A stretch of DNA of 64,000 nt from Sphingomonas sp. AR_OL41 (GCF_029911635.1 NZ_JARYTI010000001.1:1-64000), one strand, 5' to 3'; positions 8,949 to 20,189 are shown, counted from the first letter of the stretch. The notes: generated by a model from the sequence alone, not told the origin. A program made the numbers and translations.

Positions 8949-9139
8949 ACGTCCCTGGTTTGATCACTGGCACCATTGTTGGCGCGCTGGCCGCTTTGCT
9001 GGTTCGCGAACTCAACCAGTTTGGGCTTGCCTTGGCCGACTGGAGCCTTGCCGCACCGCGCGTCGGCGAAGCGCTGCTCATAGGAGCATTAGTGGGCATG
9101 ATTTCGCAAATTTTCGCTCAGAAGCGGGCTAGCCGATGA
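8945..9139 (+). CDS. Small two-helix membrane protein between trpB and trpA
   Basis: 64 residues, starting at an ATG that overlaps the trpB stop (ATGA) and ending in an ATGA overlap with trpA. Two hydrophobic stretches (about 5-20 and 42-57) are joined by a loop with one Arg and one Asp; the C-terminus is basic. No family recognised. Base composition is lower in GC than trpB and trpA. The double overlap argues that it is translated. It may be a late insertion into the trp operon with no metabolic link. Confidence 0.65.
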   Translation: MNVPGLITGTIVGALAALLVRELNQFGLALADWSLAAPRVGEALLIGALVGMISQIFAQKRASR

Positions 9140-9936
9140 CGCGCCTCTCCGCTGCCTTCGCCAAGGGCCACCCCGCGCTCGTCGCGTTCGTCACGGCGGG
9201 TGACCCGCACCCCGGTGCGACCGGCGCGATCCTCGACGCGATCGTCGCCGGCGGTGCCGATGTGATCGAGCTAGGCATGCCGTTCACCGATCCGATGGCC
9301 GACGGCCCGGCGATCCAGGCGGCGAATTTGCGCAGCCTCGCCGCCGGCACGACCACCGCCGACATTCTCGCCATCGCCACGGCGTTCCGCGCGCGGCACC
9401 CCGACACACCGCTGGTGCTGATGGGCTATGCCAACCCGATGACGCATCGTGGCCCCGCCTGGTTTGCCGAGCATGCCGCCAAGGCCGGGGTCGACGGCGT
9501 GATCTGCGTCGACATTCCGCCCGAGGAAGACGATGCGCTCGGCCCCGAGCTGCGCGCCGCCGGGATCGACCTGATCCGCCTCGCCACCCCGACCACCGAT
9601 GCAGCGCGCCTGCCGACGGTGCTCGATGGCGCGAGTGGATTCCTCTACTACGTCTCGGTCGCCGGGATCACCGGGCTGCAACAGGCCGCGCAAGGGTCGA
9701 TCGACAATGCCGTCGCGGCGCTGAAGGCGGCGACCGACCTGCCCGTCGCGGTCGGCTTCGGCATCCGCACCTCGCAACAGGCCGCGCAGATCGCGCGCGT
9801 CGCCGACGGCGTGGTGGTCGGCTCGGCGATCGTCGAACTGGTCGGCCAGCATGGCGAGGGTGCGCCCGGGCCGGTGCGCGCCTATATCGAATCGCTCGCG
9901 GTCGCGATCCGCGACACCAGCAAGGAAATCGCATGA
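9136..9936 (+). CDS. trpA: Tryptophan synthase alpha subunit
   Basis: 266 residues. Cleaves indole-3-glycerol phosphate to indole and passes it to TrpB. Catalytic E45 (VIELGMPF) and D56 ([10 protein letters not shown]) are in place; the phosphate-binding GFGIRT is near residue 197. Coupled by ATGA to the small gene before it and to accD after it. Confidence 0.96.
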   Translation: MTRLSAAFAKGHPALVAFVTAGDPHPGATGAILDAIVAGGADVIELGMPFTDPMADGPAIQAANLRSLAAGTTTADILAIATAFRARHPDTPLVLMGYANPMTHRGPAWFAEHAAKAGVDGVICVDIPPEEDDALGPELRAAGIDLIRLATPTTDAARLPTVLDGASGFLYYVSVAGITGLQQAAQGSIDNAVAALKAATDLPVAVGFGIRTSQQAAQIARVADGVVVGSAIVELVGQHGEGAPGPVRAYIESLAVAIRDTSKEIA

Positions 9937-10781
9937 GCTGGCTCACCAACGTCCGCAACGCGCTCGCGTTCGTTGCGAAGAAGGAAACCCCCGACAATCT
10001 CTGGCACAAGTGCAAGGGATGCGGGCAGATGGTGTTCGTCAAGGAACTGGAGGAAAATCTCCATGTCTGCCCGCATTGCGAGCATCATGAACGGATCGGC
10101 CCGCTGGTGCGGTTCCAGCAGATCTTCGATCCCGGCTTCACAATCGTGCCCCTGCCCAAGGTGCAGGACGATCCGCTCAAGTTTCGCGACACCAAGCGTT
10201 ATGTCGACCGCATCAAGGCGGCCCGCGCCGCCACGGCCGAGGGCGATGCGCTGATCACCGCGCGCGGCACGATCGACGGGCGGCGCGCGATCGTCGGCGT
10301 GCAGGATTTCGCCTTCATGGGCGGCTCGATGGGCATGGCGGTGGGTGAGGCGTTCGTGCGCGGGGTCGAGAACGCGATCAGCGATGGCTGCCCCTATATC
10401 ATCTTCACCGCCGCTGGCGGCGCGCGCATGCAGGAAGGCATCCTGTCCTTGATGCAGATGCCGCGCGCGACGGTCGCGATTCAGATGCTCCACGATGCCG
10501 GCCTGCCCTATATCGTCGTGCTGACCGATCCGACCACCGGCGGCGTGACCGCCAGCTATGCGATGCTCGGCGACGTGCAGATCGCCGAGCCCGGCGCGCT
10601 GATCGGCTTTGCCGGCCAGCGCGTGATCGAGCAGACGATCCGGGAGAAACTGCCCGAAGGCTTCCAGCGCGCCGAATACCTGCTCGAACATGGCATGCTC
10701 GACATGGTCAAGCACCGCCGCGACCTGCGCGATACGCTGGCGAAGCTGATCGACTATCTGTGCGTGAAGCAGGCAGCGTGA
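9933..10781 (+). CDS. accD: Acetyl-CoA carboxylase carboxyltransferase subunit beta
   Basis: 282 residues. Carboxyltransferase half of acetyl-CoA carboxylase, making malonyl-CoA for fatty acid synthesis with AccA. The N-terminal zinc ribbon is visible as CKGCG near residue 28 and CPHC near 48. The crotonase-like core has the [10 protein letters not shown] and [16 protein letters not shown] segments. It overlaps trpA by ATGA; trpA-accD-folC order is common in proteobacteria. The biotin ligase needed by the same enzyme lies at 13026-13766. Confidence 0.96.
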   Translation: MSWLTNVRNALAFVAKKETPDNLWHKCKGCGQMVFVKELEENLHVCPHCEHHERIGPLVRFQQIFDPGFTIVPLPKVQDDPLKFRDTKRYVDRIKAARAATAEGDALITARGTIDGRRAIVGVQDFAFMGGSMGMAVGEAFVRGVENAISDGCPYIIFTAAGGARMQEGILSLMQMPRATVAIQMLHDAGLPYIVVLTDPTTGGVTASYAMLGDVQIAEPGALIGFAGQRVIEQTIREKLPEGFQRAEYLLEHGMLDMVKHRRDLRDTLAKLIDYLCVKQAA

Positions 10782-10786
10782 ACAAA

Positions 10787-10891
10787 CTCCCTCTCCCCGG
10801 CGGGGAGAGGGTTGGGGAGAGGGGCAGTTCCATAGTGCAACGTTCGTGGCGGCCCCTCTCCCCGACCCTCTCCCCTGAAGGGGAGAGGGAG
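10787..10891. repeat. Paired-hairpin intergenic repeat, type CCCTCTCCCC
   Basis: Left arm CCCTCTCCCC-GGC-GGGGAGAGGG followed by TTGGGGAGAGGGG, and a right arm that is its near-exact reverse complement, with about 30 bases of unrelated sequence between. Each arm can fold alone and the two can pair together. It fills the accD-folC gap and may act as a terminator or mRNA stabiliser. A related half-element is at the right edge of the window. Confidence 0.8.
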
Positions 10892-10897
10892 TAGGTA

Positions 10898-12217
10898 ATG
10901 GCCGACTTCGCTTCTTCCTCGCACCCCGCCGTCCAGGCGCAGCTCGACCGGCTCTGGGCGCTGTCGCCGGGCGCCGACATTCTCGGGCTCGAGCGGATCA
11001 CCGCCCTGCTCGACCGGCTCGGCAACCCGCAGGAGCGGTTGCCGCCGGTGCTGCATGTCGCCGGTACCAACGGCAAGGGCTCGACCTGCGCGTTCCTGCG
11101 CGCGGCGATCGAGGCCTCGGGGCTGACGTGCCACAGCTATACCAGCCCGCATCTCGTGCGTTTCAACGAGCGCATCAGAATCGCCGGGCAACTGATTGAC
11201 GACGAGCGCCTCGCGCAATTGCTGGAACGTGTCCTCGATCATGCCGAAGGGATCGGCGCGAGCTTCTTCGAGGTGACGACCGCCGCCGCCTTCCTCGCCT
11301 TCGCTGACACGCCTGCCGATGCCTGCATCATCGAGGTCGGTCTCGGCGGGCGGCTCGATGCGACCAACGTCATTCCCCGGCCGCTGGTGACCGGCATCGC
11401 GCAGCTGGGCGTCGATCACCAGTCTTTCCTCGGCGAGACGATTGAGGAGATTGCCGGGGAGAAAGCCGGCATTGCCAAGCCCGGCGTGCCGCTGGTCACG
11501 ATGCGTTATCCGTCCAATGTCGAGAAGCGCATCACGCTGGCAGCGCGCGCTGCGGGAGCGCCGGTCGCGGCTGCCGGAGGAAAGTGGCTGTTTTCGGCCG
11601 AGCCCGATCATCTCGTCTACAAGGACGCTGCCGACAAGATCTCGACCCCGTTGCCGACGCTGGCCGGCACGCATCAGCCGGAAAATCTCGCGCTCGCCAT
11701 CGCGATGCTGCGCCACCAGTCGCTGCTGACGATACCGCCCGAAGCTTTTGCCGTGGCAGCGCTCACCGCACAGTGGCCAGCGCGGATGCAGCGTCTGGCC
11801 GCGGGACCGCTGACTGACCTGCTGCCCGATGGCAGCACCTTATGGCTAGATGGCGGACACAATCCGGCCGCCGGCGCCGCGATCGCACGCAGCCTCGCCG
11901 CAACGGGCCACGTGCCGCTACACCTCATCGTCGGCATGCTGTCGAACAAGGACGCCGCCGGCTTGCTGGGTCCGATCGCGCCGCTCGCCGCGAGCCTGAC
12001 CGCCGTGCCGGTGCCCGACCATGAGCATCACGCACCCGCCGCCCTGGCGGAAAGCGCGGCAGCGCTAGGCATCCCGGCGACCGGCACGGCCGAAGACGTC
12101 CGCTCGGCGCTGGCGGCGCTGGCCGAGCGCGTCGACGGGCCGCTGACCGTGCTGATTCTCGGCTCGCTGTACTTGGCCGGCGCAGTGCTGGCTGCCAACG
12201 ACCAGCTACCCGACTGA
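10898..12217 (+). CDS. folC: Bifunctional folylpolyglutamate synthase/dihydrofolate synthase
   Basis: 439 residues of the Mur-ligase family. Adds glutamate to dihydropteroate and to reduced folates. P-loop GTNGKGST at residues 56-63, the TSPHLVRFNERI segment near 82-93, and the DGGHNPAAG motif of the C-terminal domain near 317. Length is normal. It is convergent with coaX, 16 bases apart, and separated from accD by a repeat element. Confidence 0.95.
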   Translation: MADFASSSHPAVQAQLDRLWALSPGADILGLERITALLDRLGNPQERLPPVLHVAGTNGKGSTCAFLRAAIEASGLTCHSYTSPHLVRFNERIRIAGQLIDDERLAQLLERVLDHAEGIGASFFEVTTAAAFLAFADTPADACIIEVGLGGRLDATNVIPRPLVTGIAQLGVDHQSFLGETIEEIAGEKAGIAKPGVPLVTMRYPSNVEKRITLAARAAGAPVAAAGGKWLFSAEPDHLVYKDAADKISTPLPTLAGTHQPENLALAIAMLRHQSLLTIPPEAFAVAALTAQWPARMQRLAAGPLTDLLPDGSTLWLDGGHNPAAGAAIARSLAATGHVPLHLIVGMLSNKDAAGLLGPIAPLAASLTAVPVPDHEHHAPAALAESAAALGIPATGTAEDVRSALAALAERVDGPLTVLILGSLYLAGAVLAANDQLPD

Positions 12218-12233
12218 CCTCCCGATCAGGTGG

Positions 12234-13013
12234 TCAGCGCCTGGCGCGTTCCCACATCAGGGCGAGGCCCTGGATGGTCAGATCGGGCTCGACATGGTCG
12301 AACACATCGGTCTGCTTCTCGAACAGCGTTGCCAGCCCGCCGGTCGCGATCACCGTCACCGGGCGCCCGACCTCGGCCTTCATCCGCGCGACGAGGCCCT
12401 CGATCATCGCGACATAACCCCAATAGATGCCGATATGCATCTGGCTGACCGTATCGCGCCCGATCACGCTGGCCGAGGTCGGCGCCTCGATCGCGATGCG
12501 CGGCAACTTGGCCGCTGCCGTGACCAGCGCATCGAGCGACAGGTTGATTCCCGGCGCGATGATGCCGCCCTTGTAGGCGCCCTTGAAATCGGAGAAATCG
12601 AAGGTCGTCGCGGTGCCGAAATCGATCGTGATCAGGTCGCCGGGATAGAGCGCATGCGCCGCGATCATCGTCACCGCGCGATCAGCGCCGACCGCATGCG
12701 GCTCCTCGACATCGAGTTGCATGCCCCATTCGACCGGTGGCTGGCCGGCGATCAGCGCCTCGCTGCCGAAATATTTGCTCGCCAGGACCTGCAGGTTGTG
12801 CAGCGCGCGCGGCACCACGGTGGCGATGATCACGCCCGTCACCTGCTTGCGGTCATAGCCCTCGAGGCTGAGCAGCTGACTGAGCCAGACGGCATATTCG
12901 TCGGCGGTGCGACGCGGATCGGTGGCGATGCGCCAGCGCGCCTTGATGGCGCGGCTTTCGTCGACCAGCGCGAAGACCACATTGGTGTTGCCGGCATCGA
13001 TGGCGAGCAGCAT
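12234..13013 (-). CDS. coaX: Type III pantothenate kinase
   Basis: 259 residues. Phosphorylates pantothenate, the first step of CoA synthesis; type III enzymes are of the ASKHA fold. The N-terminal AIDAGNTN phosphate motif, GADRAV near residue 106 and DFGTATTFD near 129 are typical. It follows birA with 12 bases between and is the last gene of the minus-strand nuo transcription unit. Confidence 0.95.
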   Translation of the reverse strand: MLLAIDAGNTNVVFALVDESRAIKARWRIATDPRRTADEYAVWLSQLLSLEGYDRKQVTGVIIATVVPRALHNLQVLASKYFGSEALIAGQPPVEWGMQLDVEEPHAVGADRAVTMIAAHALYPGDLITIDFGTATTFDFSDFKGAYKGGIIAPGINLSLDALVTAAAKLPRIAIEAPTSASVIGRDTVSQMHIGIYWGYVAMIEGLVARMKAEVGRPVTVIATGGLATLFEKQTDVFDHVEPDLTIQGLALMWERARR

Positions 13014-13025
13014 CGCGAAACCCTT

Positions 13026-13766
13026 TTAGAGCAGGAAGACGTCGGCGGCGTGAATGACACGGGTGGTGCCGTCCGCCAAGCGCAGGATGAGCGCGCCATC
13101 GGCATCGAGCCGGTCGAACAGGCCATGCTGAGTGCTGCCGTCGGGAAGCCGCACGTCGAGCGCGGTGCCCGGGGCATGTGCGCGCTCCATCCAGCGCGAC
13201 CGTATCGGCGCGAGCCCCTCGCCCCGCCATTTGCCCAGCCAGCGCGAAAAACCTTCGGCGAGTGCTTCGAGAAAATCGCCCGCGCCGACGACCGCACCGT
13301 GCGCGGCGAGGCTGGTCGTCGGGCGGTCGGGCAAGTCGGGATGAAACGCGAGGTTGACGCCGAAGCCGATCACCACGGCATCATCGGCGCGTTCGAGCAG
13401 AATGCCTGACAGCTTTGCGGCCCCGATCAGCAGATCATTGGGCCATTTGATCTTGAGCGGAATACGATCGTCGAGCCAGACGCGCACGGCGGCGTCGAGC
13501 GCCACCGCGGCGACCAGCGCCAGCGTCGCCGGTGGCGGATCGCTCGGGCGCAGGCGAACGAGCGTGCTGGCGTAGAGATTGCCCGGCGGCGAGGCCCAGT
13601 CGCGCCCCTGGCGCCCGCGCCCGCTGCTTTGCGCCTCGGCACGCAGCCAAAGACCTTCCTCTGCCCCGGCGCGGGCGAGCGCGATCACATCGGCATTGGT
13701 CGACCCGGTCGTTACGACAGTGCGGATTGTCGTCAGAACAGCGACCCGGCGGCCGTCATCGTCCAC
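13026..13766 (-). CDS. birA: Biotin--[acetyl-CoA-carboxylase] ligase
   Basis: 246 residues if started at the GTG at 13766, which lies inside nuoN; a slightly shorter start near the nuoN stop is possible. It attaches biotin to AccB. The motif GRGRQGRDW and the nearby SPPGNLYAS are the biotinyl-AMP site; KWPNDLL follows. There is no N-terminal helix-turn-helix, so it is the monofunctional type without repressor function. The nuoN-birA-coaX order is common in sphingomonads. Confidence 0.92.
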   Translation of the reverse strand: MDDDGRRVAVLTTIRTVVTTGSTNADVIALARAGAEEGLWLRAEAQSSGRGRQGRDWASPPGNLYASTLVRLRPSDPPPATLALVAAVALDAAVRVWLDDRIPLKIKWPNDLLIGAAKLSGILLERADDAVVIGFGVNLAFHPDLPDRPTTSLAAHGAVVGAGDFLEALAEGFSRWLGKWRGEGLAPIRSRWMERAHAPGTALDVRLPDGSTQHGLFDRLDADGALILRLADGTTRVIHAADVFLL

Positions 13767-15172
13767 AGACCGAGCGGCGCGAGCAGGAACCAGCCAATCG
13801 GTGAAACGAACACCGCCGCGACGGTGATCAGGCCGCCTTCGACCTTGCTGTCACCGGGCTGGAACTTGGCGCCGGCAGCGTCGAAATACATCACCTTGAT
13901 GACGCGCAGATAATAATAGGTGCCGATCACCGAGGCGACGAAGCCGGCCACCGCGAGCGGATAAAGCCCGGCATTAACCGCCGCCTGGAACACCGCCAGC
14001 TTGGCATTGAAGCCGAGCAAGGGCGGAATGCCGGCAAGCGACAGCATGAAGAGCATCATCGCGAAGGCGAGGCCACGGCGGCTGTGCGACAGGCCCGACA
14101 GGCTGGCGATGGTTTCGACGGGCTGTCCGTCCGCATCGCGCATCTGCAACACGACGAGGAAGCTGCCGAGCGTCATGACGATATAAACCGTCATGTAGAA
14201 CAGCACCGCAGCCACGCCCTGCTGCGTACCCGCCGCCAGACCGACCAGCGCGAAGCCGACATTGTTGATCGAGCTATAGGCGAGCAGGCGTTTGATGTTG
14301 GTCTGGCCGATCGCCGCCACCGCGCCGAAGATGATCGAGGCGAGGCTGGCGAAGATCACGATCTGGCGCCACTGGTCGGTCGCCGGGCCCATGGCCTCGA
14401 CCGCGACGCGCACTGCCATCGCCATCGCCGCGACCTTGGGCGCGGAGGCGAAGAAGGCCGTCACCGGCGTCGGCGCGCCCTCATACACGTCAGGCGTCCA
14501 CATGTGGAACGGCACCGCCGAGATCTTGAAGGCGAGGCCGGCAAAGACGAACACCAGCCCGAAGGTCAGGCCCATCGAATGGCCCGCGCCATAAGCCGTG
14601 GCGATCGACGAGAAGAGCGTGGTGCCGGTGAAGCCGTAAACCAGCGAGATACCGTAAAGCAGGATGCCGCTGGCCAGCGCGCCGAGCACGAAATATTTCA
14701 GGCCCGCCTCGGCCGAGCGCGTGTCGCGCCGCATGAAGCTCGCCAGCACATAAGCGGCAAGGCTTTGCAGTTCGAGCCCGACATAGAGCGTCAGCATGTC
14801 GCCGGCCGATACCATCATGCCCATGCCCGCCGCCGAGAGCAGGATCAGCACCGGATATTCCGGCCGCAGATCGTCGCCCGCGGTGCGCTGGAAGAAATTC
14901 GGCGCGAGCAGGATCGACACGCCCGCCGCGATATAGATCAGCACCTTGGAGAAGGCCGCAAAGGCATCGGCGCGGTAGAGGCCGCCATAGGCCTCGCCAC
15001 CGGTCGAGGCCGCCCCGAACAGCGCGATGCCGGCGCCGGCCAGCACAACGACCGAGACCCAGGAAATCGCGCGCGTCACGCCCGAGCCGCCCCAGGCGGC
15101 AACCAGCATCAGCAGCAGCGCGGCGGCGCCGAGGATTTCCTCGGGCAGTGTCATCAACAGCGAGGCGGTCAT
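13733..15172 (-). CDS. nuoN: NADH-quinone oxidoreductase subunit N
   Basis: 479 residues, about 14 membrane helices. Antiporter-like proton-pumping subunit of complex I. The Mrp-type core includes KYFVLGALASG, VPFHMWTPDVYEGAPTPV and KRLLAYSSINNVG with the conserved lysines. ATGA overlap with nuoM. Last nuo gene; birA starts inside its 3' end. Confidence 0.96.
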   Translation of the reverse strand: MTASLLMTLPEEILGAAALLLMLVAAWGGSGVTRAISWVSVVVLAGAGIALFGAASTGGEAYGGLYRADAFAAFSKVLIYIAAGVSILLAPNFFQRTAGDDLRPEYPVLILLSAAGMGMMVSAGDMLTLYVGLELQSLAAYVLASFMRRDTRSAEAGLKYFVLGALASGILLYGISLVYGFTGTTLFSSIATAYGAGHSMGLTFGLVFVFAGLAFKISAVPFHMWTPDVYEGAPTPVTAFFASAPKVAAMAMAVRVAVEAMGPATDQWRQIVIFASLASIIFGAVAAIGQTNIKRLLAYSSINNVGFALVGLAAGTQQGVAAVLFYMTVYIVMTLGSFLVVLQMRDADGQPVETIASLSGLSHSRRGLAFAMMLFMLSLAGIPPLLGFNAKLAVFQAAVNAGLYPLAVAGFVASVIGTYYYLRVIKVMYFDAAGAKFQPGDSKVEGGLITVAAVFVSPIGWFLLAPLGLWTMTAAGSLF

Positions 15173-16692
15173 TTCGCGGCCTCCAGCGTGGCGACGGGGC
15201 CATGGCCGGCCGTCGGCAACGAATCACCCTTGGGGGTGGCGCGCTCGATCCGCGCGACCAGCGTGCCGACATCGCCGCGCATCGGCGCAAGGAAGCTCTC
15301 AGGATAGACGCCCATCCACAGCACGGCGGCGGCGATCGGCGCGAGCAGGGCGATCTCGCGGACAGAGAGATCGGGCATCGCGCGTACATCGTCCTTGGTC
15401 AGTTCGCCGAACACCACGCGGCGATAGAGATACAGCATATAGGCCGCGCCGAGGATGATCCCGGTGGTGCACAGCAAAGTGATGGTAGTCGACACCTGAT
15501 AGATGCCGGCAAGGCTGAGGAATTCACCGACGAAGTTGCTCGTGCCCGGCAGGCCGACCGAAGCCATGGTGAAGAGCATGAAGAACAGCGCGTAGCGCGG
15601 CATGTTGATCGCGAGGCCGCCATAACGATCGATCTCGCGGGTATGTAGCCGGTCGTAGATCACGCCGACGCACAGGAACAAGGCGCCCGAGACGAGGCCG
15701 TGGCCGAGCATGACCATCATCGCGCCTTCGATGCCCTGGCGGTTGAAGGCGAACAGCCCGACCGTGACGATCGCCATGTGCGCGACCGAGGAATAGGCGA
15801 TCAGCTTCTTCATGTCGCTCTGCACCAGCGCGACCAGCGAGGTGTAGATCACCGCCACCGCCGAGAGGCCGAAGATGATCCAGCCGAGCTGCGCCGAGGC
15901 TTCCGGGAACATCGGCAGCGAGAAGCGCAGGAAGCCGTAGCCGCCAAGCTTGAGCAGCACGCCGGCAAGGATCACCGAGCCCGCGGTCGGCGCCTGGACG
16001 TGCGCGTCGGGCAGCCAGGTGTGGAACGGCCACATCGGCATCTTGACCGCGAAGGAGGCGAAGAAGGCGAGCCACAGCCAGGTCTGCACATGCACCGGGA
16101 AATCGGTGTTGAGCAAAGTCGGGATGCTGGTCGTGCCGGCAAATTGCGCCATCCACAGCATCGCGATGAACATCACCACCGAGCCGAGCAGCGTGTAGAG
16201 GAAGAATTTGTAGCTCGCGTAGATGCGGTTCGCACCGCCCCAGATGCCGATGATCAGGTACATAGGGATCAGGCCGGCCTCGAAGAAGATGTAGAACAGG
16301 AACAGGTCCTGCGCCGCGAAGGTGCCGATCATCAGCATTTCGGTGACGAGGAAGGCGCACATATATTCCTGCACGCGCTTCTCGATCGCCACCCAGCTGG
16401 CGCCGATACAGATCGGCATCAGGAACACGCTGAGCATGATCAGCAGCAGCGCGAAGCCATCGATGCCGAGCGCCCAGCCGAGCGGCCCGAACAGGTGCTC
16501 GTGGCTCTCGACGAACTGCCACTGCGCGCCGCCGATATCGAACTGCGCCCACAGCATGATGCCGAGCGCGAGATCGACCAGCGTGGCCGCCAGCGCGAGC
16601 CAGCGCGCGCCGCTAGCGCTTAGGAACAGACAGGCGATCGCGGCGATCGCCGGCACCGCGAGCATGACGGAGAGGATCGGAAAGCCGGTCAC
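15169..16692 (-). CDS. nuoM: NADH-quinone oxidoreductase subunit M
   Basis: 507 residues from a GTG overlapping the nuoL stop. Second antiporter-like subunit of complex I. The [20 protein letters not shown] and [12 protein letters not shown] segments carry the conserved pumping lysine and histidine residues; E near residue 138 (ILFFEA-like [12 protein letters not shown]) is conserved. About 14 membrane helices. Confidence 0.96.
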   Translation of the reverse strand: MTGFPILSVMLAVPAIAAIACLFLSASGARWLALAATLVDLALGIMLWAQFDIGGAQWQFVESHEHLFGPLGWALGIDGFALLLIMLSVFLMPICIGASWVAIEKRVQEYMCAFLVTEMLMIGTFAAQDLFLFYIFFEAGLIPMYLIIGIWGGANRIYASYKFFLYTLLGSVVMFIAMLWMAQFAGTTSIPTLLNTDFPVHVQTWLWLAFFASFAVKMPMWPFHTWLPDAHVQAPTAGSVILAGVLLKLGGYGFLRFSLPMFPEASAQLGWIIFGLSAVAVIYTSLVALVQSDMKKLIAYSSVAHMAIVTVGLFAFNRQGIEGAMMVMLGHGLVSGALFLCVGVIYDRLHTREIDRYGGLAINMPRYALFFMLFTMASVGLPGTSNFVGEFLSLAGIYQVSTTITLLCTTGIILGAAYMLYLYRRVVFGELTKDDVRAMPDLSVREIALLAPIAAAVLWMGVYPESFLAPMRGDVGTLVARIERATPKGDSLPTAGHGPVATLEAAK

Positions 16693-18752
16693 GCGCGGAT
16701 CGCCCAGGTCAGCGCCGCCGTCAGGCCGATCAGCATGACGAAAGCATAGGTGTAAACATAGCCCGATTGCAGCCGGCCGGCGACACGCGTGCCCTGCGAC
16801 ACGAGCCAGGCCGAGCCGTTCGGCCCGAAGCGGTCGATCGTGCCCTCGTCACCCTTCTTCCAGAACAACCGGCCGATCGCGAAGGCCGGGCGGACGAAGA
16901 GGATGTCGTAGAGCTCGTCGATATACCATTTGTGGAGCAGGAAATCGTACACCACAGAGAATTGCGCGGCGATCTTGGCCGGCAGCTCGGGTGAGCTGAT
17001 ATACAGCCGCCACGCCGTGAACAGGCCGAGCAGCATGGCGATTGACGCCGACAGCTTCACGCCAAGCGGCAGCTCCTCCATCGCTTCCATCAGCTTTTCG
17101 CGGAACGCGATCGAGCCCTTCCAATAGGCCTCGCCCGCGCTCGGATCGATGAAATAATGGTGGAAGGCGAAACCAGCGAACACCGCGCCGACCGACAGCA
17201 GGATCAGCGGCACGAGGATCGGCAGCGGGCTCTCATGCGGATGATAGCCGCCGGTGCCGTCATGCGCCGCGTGATGATCATGGTCGTGATGGGCATCGTG
17301 CGCGTGATCGTCATGGGCATGGTCGTCATGGCCATGGCCGTGCGCGTCGTGCAGCGCGTGCTGAATATGCTCCGATTGCGCCCAGCGCGGCTTGCCCCAG
17401 AAGGTCAGGAACATCAGCCGCCACGAATAGAAGCTGGTCAGCAGCGCGACGAGGATGCCGACGATCGACGCGCCCTGCTGTCCCGATGCCCAGGCCGCCT
17501 CGATGATCGCATCCTTGGAATGGAAGCCGGCGAAGCCGATCGCGAGCGGGTTACCAAACACCGCCGGGATACCGACGCCGGTGATCGCCAGCGTGCCCGC
17601 CATCATCGCCCAGAAGGTCACGGGGATGTGCTTACGCAGGCCGCCATAGAAACGCATGTCCTGCTCATGGTGCATGGCATGGATCACCGAGCCGGCACCG
17701 AGGAACAGCAGCGCCTTGAAGAAGGCATGGGTGAAGAGGTGGAACATCGCCGCGTCGTACGCGCCGACGCCGGCAGCGAAGAACATGTAGCCGAGCTGCG
17801 AGCAGGTCGAATAGGCGATGACGCGCTTGATGTCGGTCTGCACCAGCCCGATCGTCGCGGCGAAGAAGCAGGTCGCGGCGCCGACCGTCATCACGACATG
17901 CTGCGCGACAATCGAGGTCTCGAACAGCGGCGACATGCGGCACACCATGAACACGCCGGCGGTGACCATCGTCGCGGCATGGATCAGCGCCGACACCGGG
18001 GTCGGGCCTTCCATCGCGTCGGGCAGCCAGGTGTGCAGGCCGAGCTGCGCCGACTTGCCGCATGCACCGACGAACAGCAGCAGGCACAGCAAGGTCAGCG
18101 TATCGACGCGGTGGCCGAGGAAACCGATCGTCGAGCCGGCCATGTGCGGCGCGGCGGCGAGGATCTCGGGGATCGAGACCGTGCCGAACACCAGATAGAT
18201 GCCGAAGATGCCGAGCATGAAGCCGAGATCGCCGACGCGGTTGACGACGAACGCCTTGATCGCGGCGGCATTGGCGCTCGGCTTGCGGAACCAGAAACCG
18301 ATCAGCAGGTAGGAGGCGAGACCGACGCCCTCCCAGCCGAAGAACATCTGCACCAGGTTGTTCGCGGTGACGAGCATCAGCATCGCGAAGGTGAACAGCG
18401 AGAGATAGGCGAAGAAGCGCGGCTGGTCCGGGTCCTCCTCCATATAGCCCCAGCTATAGAGGTGGACGAGCGCCGAGACCGAGGTGACGACGACCAGCAT
18501 CACTGCGGTCAGCGCGTCGACGCGCAGCGCCCAGGCAATGTCGAGATCGCCCGACTTCATCCATTCGAACACCGGCTGGATCGTCGGCTCGGCACCGCCG
18601 AGATAGTGAATGAAGATCGGCCAGCTCATCGCGCACGACGCGAACAGCGCAAGCGTGGTGACCAGCTTGGGGAAGGTGGCGCCGAACGCCTTGTTGCTCA
18701 GCCCGGCAATGGCCGCGGCGAGCAGCGGCAGGAAAACGATGAAGAGGATCAC
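16689..18752 (-). CDS. nuoL: NADH-quinone oxidoreductase subunit L with histidine-rich insert
   Basis: 687 residues from a GTG four bases after nuoK. Largest antiporter-like subunit, with the long C-terminal lateral helix that braces the membrane arm. The core motifs [41 protein letters not shown] and [17 protein letters not shown] are intact. Between helices, residues 462-506 contain about 18 histidines alternating with Asp, Ala and Gly, far more than in E. coli NuoL. This looks like a metal-binding loop and is not needed for the fold. Confidence 0.96.
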   Translation of the reverse strand: MILFIVFLPLLAAAIAGLSNKAFGATFPKLVTTLALFASCAMSWPIFIHYLGGAEPTIQPVFEWMKSGDLDIAWALRVDALTAVMLVVVTSVSALVHLYSWGYMEEDPDQPRFFAYLSLFTFAMLMLVTANNLVQMFFGWEGVGLASYLLIGFWFRKPSANAAAIKAFVVNRVGDLGFMLGIFGIYLVFGTVSIPEILAAAPHMAGSTIGFLGHRVDTLTLLCLLLFVGACGKSAQLGLHTWLPDAMEGPTPVSALIHAATMVTAGVFMVCRMSPLFETSIVAQHVVMTVGAATCFFAATIGLVQTDIKRVIAYSTCSQLGYMFFAAGVGAYDAAMFHLFTHAFFKALLFLGAGSVIHAMHHEQDMRFYGGLRKHIPVTFWAMMAGTLAITGVGIPAVFGNPLAIGFAGFHSKDAIIEAAWASGQQGASIVGILVALLTSFYSWRLMFLTFWGKPRWAQSEHIQHALHDAHGHGHDDHAHDDHAHDAHHDHDHHAAHDGTGGYHPHESPLPILVPLILLSVGAVFAGFAFHHYFIDPSAGEAYWKGSIAFREKLMEAMEELPLGVKLSASIAMLLGLFTAWRLYISSPELPAKIAAQFSVVYDFLLHKWYIDELYDILFVRPAFAIGRLFWKKGDEGTIDRFGPNGSAWLVSQGTRVAGRLQSGYVYTYAFVMLIGLTAALTWAIRA

Positions 18753-18756
18753 GTGT

Positions 18757-19062
18757 TCAGCCCTTCATCCGGTTGACGTCGTCGACCGAAATCGTCCCGC
18801 GTCCACGGAAATAGATGACGAGAATGGCCAGCCCGATCGCCGCCTCGCCGGCCGCGACGGTCAGCACGAACATCGCGAACACCTGCCCGACCAGATCGTG
18901 AAGATAGGCCGAGAAGGCGACGAAGTTGAGGTTCACCGCGAGCAGGATCAGCTCGATCGCCATCAACATGACGATGAGATTCTTGCGGTTCACCACGATC
19001 CCCAGCACACCGAGCGCGAAGAGGATCGCCGCGACGACGAGATAATGCGTCAGCCCGATCAC
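18757..19062 (-). CDS. nuoK: NADH-quinone oxidoreductase subunit K
   Basis: 101 residues from a GTG overlapping the nuoJ stop (GTGA). Three membrane helices. The conserved glutamates are in [14 protein letters not shown] (E37) and [12 protein letters not shown] (E73), part of the E-channel linking quinone reduction to pumping. It is shorter than any open frame starting at ATG here because of the GTG start. Confidence 0.94.
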   Translation of the reverse strand: MIGLTHYLVVAAILFALGVLGIVVNRKNLIVMLMAIELILLAVNLNFVAFSAYLHDLVGQVFAMFVLTVAAGEAAIGLAILVIYFRGRGTISVDDVNRMKG

Positions 19063-19670
19063 AGTTCGACCCCCTGCCCGACCCCGGGTTGCGTCTTGCG
19101 CACCGCGTCCTGCGGGCGCCGCGATACCTGGCGCGATACGTTCTGCGGCCGCACGCCCGAGCGCTCGCGATGCGTCAGCACGATCGCGCCGATCATCGCC
19201 ACCAGCAGCACGAAGCCGGCGCCCTCGAACACGAACAGATAGCGCGTGTAGAGCAGGGTGCCGATCGCCTCGATATTGGGCACGTCGTCCTTGATCACCG
19301 CGACGCGGCGCCCCAGCTCGACCGCGCCCGCGCCATAGGCGCCGATCGCGATGATCACCTCGGCCGCCAGCGCGATCGCCAGCGCGAGGCCGACCGGCAG
19401 GTAGCGCGCGAAGCCGCTGCGCAGCTCGGCGAAATCGACATTGAGCATCATCACGACGAACAGGAAGAGCACCGCGACCGCGCCGACATAGACGATCACC
19501 AGCAGCATCGCGATGAACTCGGCGCCGACCAGCACCATCAGCCCGGCGGCGTTGAAAAAGGCGAGGATCAGCCACAGCACGGCATGCACCGGGTTGCGCG
19601 CCGTGATCGTCAGCGCCGCCGAGGCGATGACGATGCTCGCGAAGAGATAGAAGGCGATGGCTTGGATCAC
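19059..19670 (-). CDS. nuoJ: NADH-quinone oxidoreductase subunit J
   Basis: 203 residues from a GTG, 33 bases after nuoI. Five membrane helices; the conserved [17 protein letters not shown] motif around residues 61-77 holds the tyrosine and pi-bulge region of helix 3. The C-terminal tail after residue 165 is basic and variable. Confidence 0.95.
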   Translation of the reverse strand: MIQAIAFYLFASIVIASAALTITARNPVHAVLWLILAFFNAAGLMVLVGAEFIAMLLVIVYVGAVAVLFLFVVMMLNVDFAELRSGFARYLPVGLALAIALAAEVIIAIGAYGAGAVELGRRVAVIKDDVPNIEAIGTLLYTRYLFVFEGAGFVLLVAMIGAIVLTHRERSGVRPQNVSRQVSRRPQDAVRKTQPGVGQGVEL

Positions 19671-19703
19671 GGAATCAGTGGGCCCCTGAAATCTGGCTGG
19701 CGC

Positions 19704-20189
19704 TTAACGGTAGGGTGCATCGGCGGCAAGGTTCGCGGCGATCGCACTTTCCCAGCGATCGCCATTATCGAGCAGCTTTGCCTTGTCGTAGATCAGTTCC
19801 TCGCGCGTTTCGGTCGAGAATTCGAAGTTCGGCCCCTCGACGATCGCGTCGACCGGGCACGCTTCCTGGCACAGCCCGCAATAGATGCACTTGGTCATGT
19901 CGATGTCGTAGCGCGTCGTGCGGCGGCTGCCGTCGTCGCGCGGCTCGGCCTCGATCGTGATCGCCTGCGCCGGGCACACCGCCTCGCACAGCTTGCACGC
20001 GATGCAGCGCTCTTCGCCATTGGGGTAACGGCGCAACGCATGCTCGCCGCGGAAGCGCGGGGAGATCGGGTTCTTCTCGAACGGATAGTTGATCGTCGCC
20101 TTGGCGCGGAAGAAATAGCGCAACGTCAGGGCGTGCGCCTTGACGAACTCCCACAGCGTGAACGCCTTGATGATCTGACCGACGCTCAT
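19704..20189 (-). CDS. nuoI: NADH-quinone oxidoreductase subunit I
   Basis: 161 residues; the ATG at 20189 overlaps the nuoH stop. The two [4Fe-4S] motifs [12 protein letters not shown] (62-73) and [12 protein letters not shown] (101-112) hold clusters N6a and N6b. The N-terminal amphipathic helix anchors it to the membrane arm. Length matches alphaproteobacterial NuoI. Confidence 0.96.
   Translation of the reverse strand: MSVGQIIKAFTLWEFVKAHALTLRYFFRAKATINYPFEKNPISPRFRGEHALRRYPNGEERCIACKLCEAVCPAQAITIEAEPRDDGSRRTTRYDIDMTKCIYCGLCQEACPVDAIVEGPNFEFSTETREELIYDKAKLLDNGDRWESAIAANLAADAPYR

Noticed and set aside
12234-13409. Plus-strand 371-codon frame over coaX and birA
   Set aside because: It is the antisense shadow of two recognised genes with intact motifs.
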